From positions 117,666-181,665 of the forward strand of contig JAYZWL010000060.1 of NCBI GenBank assembly GCA_036154955.1: 64,000 nt of DNA, given 5' to 3'. Below, one piece after another: positions 7,853 to 15,362 of this stretch (its first letter is position 1; the number at the start of each line of letters is the position of its first letter). Under the pieces are notes generated by a model. That model saw only the letters and a list, made by a program, of their open reading frames with translations. It did no database searches and was not told where the DNA came from. The DNA is from Albimonas sp036154955 (lineage in GTDB: Bacteria; Pseudomonadota; Alphaproteobacteria; Rhodobacterales; Rhodobacteraceae). Made by a program: the position numbers and the translations under genes.

Positions 7853-8485
7853 ATGCACCCGAATCCCGCCTATCGCAAAGCCGACGACGCCGCGAATCTC
7901 GCCTTCGCCCGCGCCCGCGGTTTCGGGATCCTGACCGCGGCCGGCGCGGCCGATCCGCAGGGGTTCCCGCTGCTCTCCCACATCCCCTTCGTGCTGTCCG
8001 ACGACGGGACGCGGGCGGAACTGCACCTCGTGCGCTCCAACCCGCTGGCCCGCGCCCTGACCGCAGGGCCCCTGCCCGCCGCCATCGCGGTGTCGGGGCC
8101 CGACGGCTACATCTCGCCGGACTGGTATGGCGACCCGCAGCAGGTGCCGACCTGGAACTACGTCGCCGTGCACCTGCGCGGCGTGCTGCGGCTGGAGCCG
8201 CAGGCGGCGCTGGAAGGGTTCCTCGACCGGCTGTCCGACCGGTTCGAGACCGCGATCCCGGACAAGAAACCGTGGAAGATGTCGAAGATGGATCGCGGCG
8301 CGCTCGACAAGCTGCTGCGGATGATCGTGCCGGCGAGCCTCGACGTGGCGCAGGTCGACGGCACCTGGAAGCTGAACCAGAACAAGCCGGAAGCCGCGCG
8401 CCTGGGCGCCGCCGCGGCGGTGGAGACCGGGTCGGGGGCGGAGCTCGCCGCGCTCGCCGCCCTGATGCGCGAGCCGCCGGCCTGA
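7853..8485 (+). CDS. FMN-binding negative transcriptional regulator, PaiB family
   Basis: A 210-residue protein with the split-barrel flavin-binding fold of PaiB. Seen motifs are MHPNPAYRKADD at the start, PLLSHIPFVL, HLVRSNPLARAL, SPDWYGDPQQVPTWNYVAVHLRG in the middle and the end segment KLNQNKPEAAR; these are the conserved blocks of the family. The ATG at 7853 follows AGGAG by 8 bases. Bacillus PaiB represses sporulation and protease genes, but most homologues are uncharacterised and may be FMN-binding enzymes. No regulated target can be named here. The gene stands alone in a 130-base clear space after mtnA. Confidence 0.9.
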   Translation: MHPNPAYRKADDAANLAFARARGFGILTAAGAADPQGFPLLSHIPFVLSDDGTRAELHLVRSNPLARALTAGPLPAAIAVSGPDGYISPDWYGDPQQVPTWNYVAVHLRGVLRLEPQAALEGFLDRLSDRFETAIPDKKPWKMSKMDRGALDKLLRMIVPASLDVAQVDGTWKLNQNKPEAARLGAAAAVETGSGAELAALAALMREPPA

Positions 8486-8632
8486 TCCGCCCGGCGCGGC
8501 GGCCCGAAGCGGTTCCCGGCGGCGGCATTCGCCCGGACGAATAGGTTTCCCCTGGGTCAATTTTCGCGAGAGGCTGGGCGCAAGACCCGCGCCGCGCCTC
8601 GGCGCGCCCCGTCGACCAGCCGGAGCGATGCG

Positions 8633-9598
8633 ATGCCCGCTTTCCCCGCCCTCCGCGCCGCGATCCTGGCCCTGCTCGCGCTGGCGGCCGCCGCTCCCGG
8701 CGCCGCGCGCGCCGGTTCGTCCTTCAGCAGCGACTTCAACGTCGTCGGAACCATCGCCGCGGTCGGCTCTCCAGAGATATCCGGCACGCTCACGGCCTCT
8801 CCCGACCCGTCGCCGGCGGTCAGGGTCGACCCGACGGCGTTTCTCGACGCCCATCTCACGGGCCTGATCGACGGCGGGTCCTGGCCCGGGGCGCATGCGT
8901 TCGACGCCGACGGGCTGGATTTCCAGCTGTCGATCGGCGTGGTCGGCTCGGTCGAGGAAGGCGCGGTCGGCCATCGGCGCCGGACCGGCGCCGCGACCCT
9001 GGTGTTCGACATCGTCAACGCCGGCGCCGAGGCGGCTTTCTTCGACATCGGCATCTCGCCCCAGGTCGCCGCGTCGGCCGAGGTCGGCGACCAGCGGTTC
9101 CCCTCCGAGATCTTCGGCCGGGCCCGCTCGCGAACCCGCTACGCGATGACCTTCGATCCGGTATTCGACATCTCCGTGCCGCCCTCGTCGCTGGAGGTGA
9201 GCGCGGAGGCGGTATTCGTCACCCGCGCGGCCTTCGTGCTGTTCGACGGCGACGCGGAGTCGCGGTCCGAAACGGTCAGCTTCTCCCTGCCCGGAGGCGC
9301 TTCCGGCGCGGTCGTCATCACCGTGCTGACCGAGGGCTACGCCACCGCCTTCATCCCGCTCCCCGCGAGCGGCCTTCCGCTCGCCGCCGCGCTCGCCGCG
9401 CTGGCGGGCGCGGCGGGCCGACGCCGGGTCGGCGGCTGGCTGGGCGGCGGGTCGATCCGTCACCAAATCGACACCGCATCCTCATGCGGCCGTCACCCAG
9501 GCGCCGAAAGAGTGCTCCGGATGCTTATCATCGGGAGACCTCCGGAATGCTCGCGACCCTCGCCTCACCGCTCGTTTCGGGGACGGTTCTCGGCCTGA
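8633..9598 (+). CDS. Exported protein with VPLPA-CTERM-like sorting signal and odd C-terminal extension
   Basis: A 321-residue protein. Residues 1-27 form a signal peptide ending in GAARAG. The middle is a beta-rich, low-Cys region of no recognised domain. At about residues 243-264 stands IPLPASGLPLAAALAALAG followed by RRR, the short motif, hydrophobic helix and basic cluster of VPLPA/PEP-CTERM proteins, which are anchored and then processed by an exosortase. Such proteins normally end within ten residues of the basic cluster, but here the frame continues for about 55 residues and overlaps the next gene by 52 bases. The extension reads like untranslated sequence (GRHPGAERVL...), so a lost stop codon or a sequencing frameshift is possible. 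Function unknown; surface or matrix role inferred. Confidence 0.75.
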   Translation: MPAFPALRAAILALLALAAAAPGAARAGSSFSSDFNVVGTIAAVGSPEISGTLTASPDPSPAVRVDPTAFLDAHLTGLIDGGSWPGAHAFDADGLDFQLSIGVVGSVEEGAVGHRRRTGAATLVFDIVNAGAEAAFFDIGISPQVAASAEVGDQRFPSEIFGRARSRTRYAMTFDPVFDISVPPSSLEVSAEAVFVTRAAFVLFDGDAESRSETVSFSLPGGASGAVVITVLTEGYATAFIPLPASGLPLAAALAALAGAAGRRRVGGWLGGGSIRHQIDTASSCGRHPGAERVLRMLIIGRPPECSRPSPHRSFRGRFSA

Positions 9599-10164
9599 CC
9601 CTCGCCGCAGGCGCCCTGCTTGCGGCGCTTCTGGCCCGGGCGTTCCTCGACCGTCGTTTCGCTTTCTGGCCGGCGCCGGACCGCGCGTCCTGGCAGCACC
9701 GCACGGCTTTCGGCCTGTTCCGGGTGTTCTGCGGCGGCGCGGTGGTGTTCGCGGCGCTGGACTGGGGCGCGATGGGCTGGGATCACTGGACCCGGATCGC
9801 GCTGGGCGCGCCGCTGATGCTCGGCGCCTTCGCGGTCACCCTGCGCGGCTACGCCTTCCTGGGGCTCGACAACACCTATTGCGCCGCCGACGGGCTGGTG
9901 ACGGGCGGCATCTACGCCTATTCGCGCAACCCGCAATATGTCAGCTCGGTGCTCGCCACGGTCGGGCTCGCGGTCTTCGCGGGGTCTTGGATCACGCTGG
10001 GGCTCGCGGGGGCGCTGTTCGGGCTCTACCTGCTGTTCGCGCTGAACGAGGAGCGCTGGCTGCACGCCTCCTACGGGGAGCGGTTCGCGACCTATCTGCG
10101 CGAGGTTCCCCGGTTTCTCGACGCCCGCAGCCTGCGCCGGGCGCGGGCGGCGCTGGCGGCCTGA
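9547..10164 (+). CDS. Isoprenylcysteine/phospholipid methyltransferase-like membrane protein (ICMT/PEMT family)
   Basis: A 205-residue integral membrane protein with about five hydrophobic helices. The C-terminal part has the family block LVTGGIYAYSRNPQYVSSVL (S-adenosylmethionine site, RNPQY) and the later NEERWLHASYGERFATYLREVPRF with the E-E...YG...Y...V-x-R-F pattern of isoprenylcysteine methyltransferase-like proteins. Bacterial members methylate lipids or other membrane substrates; the real substrate is unknown. The ATG at 9547 has GGAG 9 to 12 bases upstream. The 5' end overlaps the reading frame of the preceding CTERM protein by 52 bases. A strong two-way terminator at 10207-10241 follows. 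Confidence 0.85.
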   Translation: MLATLASPLVSGTVLGLTLAAGALLAALLARAFLDRRFAFWPAPDRASWQHRTAFGLFRVFCGGAVVFAALDWGAMGWDHWTRIALGAPLMLGAFAVTLRGYAFLGLDNTYCAADGLVTGGIYAYSRNPQYVSSVLATVGLAVFAGSWITLGLAGALFGLYLLFALNEERWLHASYGERFATYLREVPRFLDARSLRRARAALAA

Positions 10165-10206
10165 ACCGCGGGCGGGTCGGGCGGGACGACGCGGACGGGG
10201 CGCACG

Positions 10207-10241
10207 AAAAACCCCCGCAGGGCGCGCCTGCGGGGGTTTTT
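10207..10241. terminator. Bidirectional intrinsic terminator
   Basis: A 15-bp perfect stem (10207-10221 with 10227-10241) with a 5-base loop, A run on one side and T run on the other. It serves both the membrane methyltransferase gene (+) and the small gene at 10311-10622 (-). Confidence 0.95.
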
Positions 10242-10310
10242 CATGGCGGGTGTCGAGCGTCCCGGGGCGTCGCGATACGCGCGAGCCTTCGGACGGGAAA
10301 GCGGCGCCGA

Positions 10311-10622
10311 TCAGGCGGCGGCCTTCGAATCCTCGTCCTCGTCGCGCTCGCCGCGCAGGGCCACGGAGGTCCGGATGCCCTTTTCCACGAAGGCCATCAG
10401 GCCTTTGACCGAGCGCTCGTTCGGCTCGATCCCGGCGCAGGAGAGAACCTCCCGCCCGTCTTTCGACCGGGCCCAGCGCGCGATGTTCTCGGCGCCCGTC
10501 CCGGATTTCCGCTGCTCCATCACCGCATCGTCCAGGGCGGCGAGCACCACGGCTGCGAAAAGCTTTCGCGCGCGCGCTCCCTGATCGTTGGTGTAAGAGC
10601 TCATGTCGGCTGCGTCGAACAT
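10311..10622 (-). CDS. Conserved small protein of Rhodobacterales (DUF6280-like)
   Basis: A 103-residue soluble protein. The core GARARKLFAAVVLAALDDAV, then ENIARWARSKDGREVLSCAGIEPNERSVKGLMAFVEKG, resembles a protein that I recall as highly conserved across Rhodobacterales and labelled DUF6280. It has no signal peptide or membrane helix, one Cys, and an acidic C-terminal tail (RGERDEDEDSK). The helical, slightly basic core could bind nucleic acid, but this is only a guess. The first ATG at 10622 is used; an ATG six codons later is an alternative. It has its own terminator and a 367-base upstream gap. Function unknown. Confidence 0.8.
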   Translation of the reverse strand: MFDAADMSSYTNDQGARARKLFAAVVLAALDDAVMEQRKSGTGAENIARWARSKDGREVLSCAGIEPNERSVKGLMAFVEKGIRTSVALRGERDEDEDSKAAA

Positions 10623-10989
10623 CGCGCCGCGTCCTCCTGTGAGTCTTAAGGAAAGTTGAGGCGTATGTAGTCTGTCGCAAATCCTTCAAGCTAGGACCTG
10701 CAACGCATGGCAGCCATGCGCTGAGCTCATGGCTCCCGCGCAGGGGCGCACAATTCGCAGGCGCACGGCGCCGCGAGAACCGGCAATTTCGCCCGAAAAA
10801 CGTTTGCGCAGCAACGGGCGCAAGCTGGGCGCGCCGCCGTTTCGGCCCCCTGCCGGAGAGCCCCGGGCGGCGTCGCGACGCGCTTGAAGACGCGGGCGCG
10901 AGACCGCATCCTGCGACGGCGCGTCGCCGCTCTTAGCCGGGTCCGGCGCGCGCTGCAACCCGCCCCGATGACGTCGAGGATGCAAGGAC
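10623..10989. other. Intergenic region between the small conserved gene and the UMF1 transporter
   Basis: This 367-base divergent gap has a relatively AT-rich start (10640-10690), which is the likely promoter of the leftward small gene. The rest is GC-rich, and I see no gene or clear operator. The transporter's ribosome site AAGGA lies just before 10990. Confidence 0.5.
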
Positions 10990-12507
10990 ATGGACCCTGC
11001 CGCGCGCTCCGCGCCCGATCCCGGCGCGCCGCCGCCCCGCGCCGCCGCCGCCCCAGGCGCAGCGGAAGGCGGGACGCAGGACGCGGCCCCTCCCGCCGGA
11101 CTCGACGTCGACGGGCAGGCGGGCGGGCGCGAAGGCGCGGCGCCCGGCCGCGGCGAGGCGGCCGCCCGGGGCGGAGGGCGCCGGGCGCGCTGGGCGTGGA
11201 TGCTGTTCGACTGGGCGGCCCAACCCTATCACACCCTGGTGATCACCTTCGTGTTCGGGCCCTATTTCGTCTCCGCCGTCGCCGCGGACCCGGTCCGGGG
11301 GCAGGAGATGTGGGGTCTGGCGGTCGGGCTGGGGGGCGTGGCCATCGCCCTGCTCGCGCCCCTGATGGGGGCCATGGCCGACGCCACCGGGCCGCGCAAG
11401 CCGTGGGTGGCGCTCTATTCGCTGATGTATGTGGCCGGCGCCTGGCTTCTGTGGTTCGCGGCGCCGGGGATGGCGGAGCCGGGCTGGATTCTCGCCGCCT
11501 TCGTCGTCGGCCTGATCGGGGTGGAGTTCGCCACCGTGTTCACCAACGCCATGATGCCCGACCTCGCCCCGCCGGAGGAGGTGGGCCGTCTGTCGGGCTA
11601 CGGCTGGGCGCTGGGCTATGTGGGGGGCGTTCTGGCGCTGGCGCTGATGCTGGGCCTGCTGGCGGAGAACGATGCCGGCGTCACCTTGCTGGGCCCCCCG
11701 CCGGCCTTCGGCCTCGACCCCGAGGCGCGGGAGGGCACGCGCATGGTCGGGCCGCTGACCGCGGTCTGGTACGCGCTCTTCGCCGCGCCCCTGTTCCTGT
11801 TCGTGCCCGACGCGGCCCGGCGCGGCCCCTGGCGCGGCGCGGCGGGGCGGGGACTGCGGGAGCTTCGGGCCTCGGTGCTGGGCCTGAGGACGCGGCGGAG
11901 CCTGGCGTGGTTCCTCGGCGCCTCGATGATCTACCGGGACGCGCTGAACGGGTTCTACGCCTTCGGCGGGGTCTATGCGGCGGGGGCGCTGGGCTGGTCG
12001 GTGGTGCAGATCGGGATCTTCGGCATCCTCGCCGCCGCGGTCGGGGCGGTCGGCGCCTGGCTGGGCGGGCGGGCGGACGCCGCCTGGGGGCCGCGGCCGG
12101 TGGTGCGGGCGACGCTGTGGGTCCTGCTGGCGGCCACGCTGGTCGGGGTGTCGGTCAGCCGCGAGGCGGTGCTGTTCGTCGTGCCGGTGGAGGATGGATC
12201 CGGGCTGCCCGACCTGATCTTCTACATCTCCGGCGCGCTGGTCGGCGCGGCGGGCGGCGCGATGCAGGCCGCCTCGCGCACGCTGTTGGTGCGGCAGGCC
12301 GACCCGGCGCGGATGACGGCGGCCTTCGGGCTCTATGCGCTGGCCGGCAAGGCCACGGCCTTCGTCGCGCCGCTGCTGGTCGCCCTGGTGACCGCGCTCA
12401 GCGCCTCGCAGCAGGCCGGCGTGGTCCCGGTGGCGCTGTTGTTCGCGGCGGGGCTGTGGGCGCTGGGCCGGGTGCGGGACGACACGGAACGGGAGGTGCG
12501 GAGATGA
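10990..12507 (+). CDS. UMF1-type MFS transporter (Atg22-like permease)
   Basis: A 505-residue protein. Residues 1-70 are a Gly/Ala/Pro/Arg-rich tail of low complexity. The transporter proper starts at RWAWMLFDWAAQPYHTLVITFVFGPYF, the typical first helix of the UMF1 family (related to yeast Atg22), and shows about twelve membrane segments. The block GAMADATGPRKPWVALYS is the MFS loop 2-3 signature. Atg22 exports amino acids from the vacuole; the bacterial substrates are unknown, amino acids or small peptides being plausible. The stop codon overlaps the mepA start (ATGA), so the two are translationally coupled. The long N-terminal tail is unusual; a start nearer residue 65 cannot be excluded, although only 10990 has an AAGGA site. 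Confidence 0.87.
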   Translation: MDPAARSAPDPGAPPPRAAAAPGAAEGGTQDAAPPAGLDVDGQAGGREGAAPGRGEAAARGGGRRARWAWMLFDWAAQPYHTLVITFVFGPYFVSAVAADPVRGQEMWGLAVGLGGVAIALLAPLMGAMADATGPRKPWVALYSLMYVAGAWLLWFAAPGMAEPGWILAAFVVGLIGVEFATVFTNAMMPDLAPPEEVGRLSGYGWALGYVGGVLALALMLGLLAENDAGVTLLGPPPAFGLDPEAREGTRMVGPLTAVWYALFAAPLFLFVPDAARRGPWRGAAGRGLRELRASVLGLRTRRSLAWFLGASMIYRDALNGFYAFGGVYAAGALGWSVVQIGIFGILAAAVGAVGAWLGGRADAAWGPRPVVRATLWVLLAATLVGVSVSREAVLFVVPVEDGSGLPDLIFYISGALVGAAGGAMQAASRTLLVRQADPARMTAAFGLYALAGKATAFVAPLLVALVTALSASQQAGVVPVALLFAAGLWALGRVRDDTEREVRR

Positions 12508-13367
12508 AGGCGTTCACCCTGGCCATGGCCGCGGCGCTGGCGCTGGCCGCGGCCGGCGCGCAGGCGGCGGAGCCGCTGGCCAAGACCCTGTTCGGCGCCG
12601 CGAAGACCGGCTCGGCCCAGATGCCGTCCCCGATGGGGAGCTACGCCAAGGGCTGTCTCGCCGGCGGTCTGCGGATGCCCGAGGACGGGCCCGGCTGGCA
12701 GTTCGTGCGCCTGTCGCGCAACCGCAACTGGGGGCATCCGGAGGCGTTCTCCTTCCTCACCCGGCTGGCCGCGGCGGGACAGGCGGCGGGGGGGAACAGC
12801 CTGCTGGTCGGCGATGTCAGCCAGCCGCGCGGCGGGCCGATGACCACCGGCCACGCCTCCCACCAGATCGGGCTGGACCTGGACATCTGGTTCAACGACG
12901 GGCCTGCGGCGCCGATGTCCCGCGCAGCGCGGGAGAGCGCGGGCGCCGTCTCCATGGTCGCCGCGGACAAGCGCCGGGTGACGGCGGCGTTCGGCCCGTT
13001 GCAGCGCGCCCTGCTGCGCGCGTCGGCGGAGGACGGGGCGGTCGCGCGCATCTTCGTCAACGCCGCGATCAAGGCGGAGCTGTGCCGGACCGAACCGGAG
13101 CCCCGCCCCTGGCTGCGCAAGCTGCGGCCGTGGTGGGGGCATGACGCGCATTTCCACGTCCGCCTCGCCTGCCCGGCGGGGGCGGAGCTGTGCCGCGACC
13201 AGGACCCTCCGGCCACCGGCGACGGTTGCGACGCCTCGCTGGACTGGTGGTTCTCCGACGAGGCGTTGAACCCGCCGCCGCCGAAGACCCCGCCGGTGCG
13301 GGCGCGGGACGTGATGACGCTCGCCGACCTGCCGGCGGAATGCCGCGGCGTGCTGGATGCGGACTAG
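12504..13367 (+). CDS. mepA: Penicillin-insensitive murein endopeptidase MepA
   Basis: A 287-residue periplasmic protein. The signal peptide covers residues 1-21 (ends AGAQAA). The LAS-type peptidase motifs are intact: HASHQIGLDLDIW carries the first His/Asp zinc ligands, and WWGHDAHFHVRLAC carries the second His pair. Several Cys residues toward the end (LCRTE, LACPAG, LCRDQ, GDGCDAS) could form disulfides as in E. coli MepA. The enzyme cuts the D-Ala-mDAP cross-links of peptidoglycan. It overlaps the transporter gene by 4 bases and the next gene by 11 bases, so the three form one operon; wall-peptide release and transport could be linked, which is inference. Confidence 0.94.
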   Translation: MKAFTLAMAAALALAAAGAQAAEPLAKTLFGAAKTGSAQMPSPMGSYAKGCLAGGLRMPEDGPGWQFVRLSRNRNWGHPEAFSFLTRLAAAGQAAGGNSLLVGDVSQPRGGPMTTGHASHQIGLDLDIWFNDGPAAPMSRAARESAGAVSMVAADKRRVTAAFGPLQRALLRASAEDGAVARIFVNAAIKAELCRTEPEPRPWLRKLRPWWGHDAHFHVRLACPAGAELCRDQDPPATGDGCDASLDWWFSDEALNPPPPKTPPVRARDVMTLADLPAECRGVLDAD

Positions 13368-14394
13368 GGGCGCGGCCGCGGCGCTGGCGCTGGCGCTGGG
13401 CGCGGCCGGGTGCGGGGGCGCTTCCGGCGCCGACGATGCGGACGGGCGGTTCGAGGCGCCGGGCAGGGCCGTGGCGCTGACGATGCCGGCGGAGGCGCGG
13501 CTGCGGCTGATCGGGGTCGTGGATCTCGGCGCGCCCGCCGCGGGGTTCGGCGGGTTCTCGGGGCTGGAGGTCTCCGCCGACGGCGCGCGGCTGGTGGCGC
13601 TGTCCGACCGGGGCATGTGGCTGGAGGCCGGGATCGCGCGCGCCGGCGGGCCGGACCGGCCGGCGACCGGGCTGACCGGGGCGCGGCTTCTCCCCCTGCT
13701 CGCCCCCGGCCCGGAGGGCGCCGCGCGCCGGCCCGCCCCGGTCTGGCGCGACGCGGAGGGGCTGGCGATCGCCGACCCCGACCTCTCGCCCCCGTGGTTC
13801 GCGAGCTTCGAGCAGGTGCATCGCGTCGACCGCTTCGCCGGCCCGGCCGTCGCGGCCGAGCCCTTCGCCGCCTTCGACGCCCCGCTGGCCGGCGTGGCGC
13901 CGCCCGAGGGCAACAAGGGGTTCGAGGCGCTGGCCGTGGCGCCGGACGGCCGCCTGCTCGCGATCCGGGAGGCCTGGGACGCGGCCGAGGAGGAGGCCCG
14001 CTGGATCGCCCCCGACGGCGCCCAGTCCCGCGCCACCCAGTCCCGCGCCGCCCAATCCCGCGCGACCCTGCCGCGGGACGCCGACGCGCCCGCGGTGGGC
14101 GCCGACTTCGCCCCGGACGGGGCGCTGTGGCTGCTGCGCCGGCGGTTCGAGCCGCTGGGCGGCTTCGCCTTCTCGGTCTGGCGCCACGCGCCCGACGGGG
14201 AGGGATTCGCGGCGGGGGAGCGAATGCTCGACCTGCCCTTCGGCGATGCGGTGGACAACGCCGAGGGGCTGGCGGTCTGGTTCACGCCCGACGGCCGCAC
14301 GCGCATCCTTCTGATTTCCGACGACAATTTCCTGCCGTTGCAGCGAACCCTTCTCTACGAATTCGAGTTGGAGGAACCCCGGCCCGGCGGATGA
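13357..14394 (+). CDS. Esterase-like-activity-of-phytase family lipoprotein
   Basis: A 345-residue protein with a lipoprotein-type signal: hydrophobic residues 7-16, then LGAAGC with Cys19 as the likely lipid site. The mature part matches the phytase-like beta-propeller family: GGFSGLEVSADGARLVALSDRG, then RDAEGLAIADP, NKGFEALAVAPDGRLLAIRE, VGADFAPDGALWLLRRRF, NAEGLAV and the end block RILLISDDNFLPLQRTLLYEFEL. Homologues are secreted and are predicted to hydrolyse phosphate esters, but few are proven. Codons 225-239 contain a three-fold repeat of about QSRA(T/A). It is the last gene of the operon with the UMF1 transporter and mepA. Confidence 0.87.
   Translation: MRTRGAAAALALALGAAGCGGASGADDADGRFEAPGRAVALTMPAEARLRLIGVVDLGAPAAGFGGFSGLEVSADGARLVALSDRGMWLEAGIARAGGPDRPATGLTGARLLPLLAPGPEGAARRPAPVWRDAEGLAIADPDLSPPWFASFEQVHRVDRFAGPAVAAEPFAAFDAPLAGVAPPEGNKGFEALAVAPDGRLLAIREAWDAAEEEARWIAPDGAQSRATQSRAAQSRATLPRDADAPAVGADFAPDGALWLLRRRFEPLGGFAFSVWRHAPDGEGFAAGERMLDLPFGDAVDNAEGLAVWFTPDGRTRILLISDDNFLPLQRTLLYEFELEEPRPGG
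14026..14070 (+). repeat. Three-copy 15-base in-frame tandem repeat
   Basis: Three near-identical 15-base units code AQSRA/TQSRA/AQSRA inside the phytase-like gene. Because 15 is a multiple of three, copy number can change without breaking the frame. The repeat is probably a surface loop of the propeller. Confidence 0.75.
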
Positions 14395-14532
14395 CGGACG
14401 ATATGGTTAACGCCACGTGAATCGGCTGGGCGTCGCGCCGCGGTTCCGTTATGCTTCCCCCGGAAACAATGACGGTGGCGACGGGTGCGGGCCGGCCCGC
14501 CTCGCGCCGCTGACAAGCTGGGGAGAGATGCG

Positions 14533-15312
14533 ATGAAAGGCGGGATGATCGCGGCGACGCTGGTCGCGGCGACGGGGGCGGCGATCTGCGCGGCGGGAAG
14601 CGCGCAGGCGCTGCCGGTGACCAGCATGGTGGTGATGAAGGTGGCCGACAGCGGGCCGGGAACCTTCGACCCCTATCTGGACTGGATCGGCGCCGGGGGG
14701 TTCAACGAAGGCGTGGCCGGGGCCGCGTCGCTGACCAACAACGGCCTGGACTACAAGGATTCCTGGGTCGACTCGAACTGGGGAGACGTCCTCCAGGTCC
14801 GGGTGTCGATGTATACGGGCGGGGTGGAGCAGGCCTATATGCTGTTCGACGCCTCCGGCACCACCAAGTCCGACTTCTTCTCGGTCGGCAACGTGATCGG
14901 GTCGAGCTGGAGCGACGCGGCGGCCGGCGGGAGCGGCAGCACGGGCGACTTCTTCTCGATCGCCGGCGATTCCTCGATCAACCGTCACTGGTTCGTGAAC
15001 AACAACTACGGCGGCTGCGGCGCGGACGTGGGGCACATGGTGGTGCTCGACGGCTCGACCGGGGCCTGTTCGTGGGAGTCCTCGGTCGTCGGCGCGGGGA
15101 TCGCCGACCGGGCCTTCATCTATTCCGGCGTCTCGACCGAGACCAACTGGACCTCCGGCTCCCCCGCCGTGGCCGATGTGTTCGCGGTGCAGGTGATGGT
15201 CGAGGACACCGGGTCGAGCACCGTGCCGGTTCCCGCCGCCGGCGGCCTGATCGCCGCGGCGCTGGGCGCGCTGGGCGTGGCGGCCCGGGGCCGGCGGCGC
15301 CGGGCGGCCTGA
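14533..15312 (+). CDS. Exported protein with VPLPA-CTERM-like sorting signal
   Basis: A 259-residue protein. The signal peptide covers about residues 1-26 (ends GSAQA). The middle is rich in Gly, Ser, Asp and Asn with no domain I recognise; it has one Cys pair (GGCGADVG... GACSWES). The end VPVPAAGGLIAAALGALGV followed by RGRRRR is a complete CTERM signal: motif, one helix, basic cluster, stop. This suggests exosortase-dependent sorting to the surface. The ATG at 14533 follows GGGAGAG by five bases. It is convergent with the helicase gene and separated from it by a hairpin. Function unknown, but it belongs to a set of four such proteins in the window. Confidence 0.87.
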   Translation: MKGGMIAATLVAATGAAICAAGSAQALPVTSMVVMKVADSGPGTFDPYLDWIGAGGFNEGVAGAASLTNNGLDYKDSWVDSNWGDVLQVRVSMYTGGVEQAYMLFDASGTTKSDFFSVGNVIGSSWSDAAAGGSGSTGDFFSIAGDSSINRHWFVNNNYGGCGADVGHMVVLDGSTGACSWESSVVGAGIADRAFIYSGVSTETNWTSGSPAVADVFAVQVMVEDTGSSTVPVPAAGGLIAAALGALGVAARGRRRRAA

Positions 15313-15318
15313 GCCGTC

Positions 15319-15353
15319 CTCGCCCGTCGCGCCAGGCGCGCGCGGCGGGCGAG
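15319..15353. terminator. Probable hairpin terminator between convergent genes
   Basis: Arms CTCGCCCG 15319-15326 and CGGGCGAG 15346-15353 pair perfectly, with further pairing inside. There is no T run, so termination strength is uncertain. Confidence 0.5.
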
Positions 15354-15362
15354 AATGGGCGC

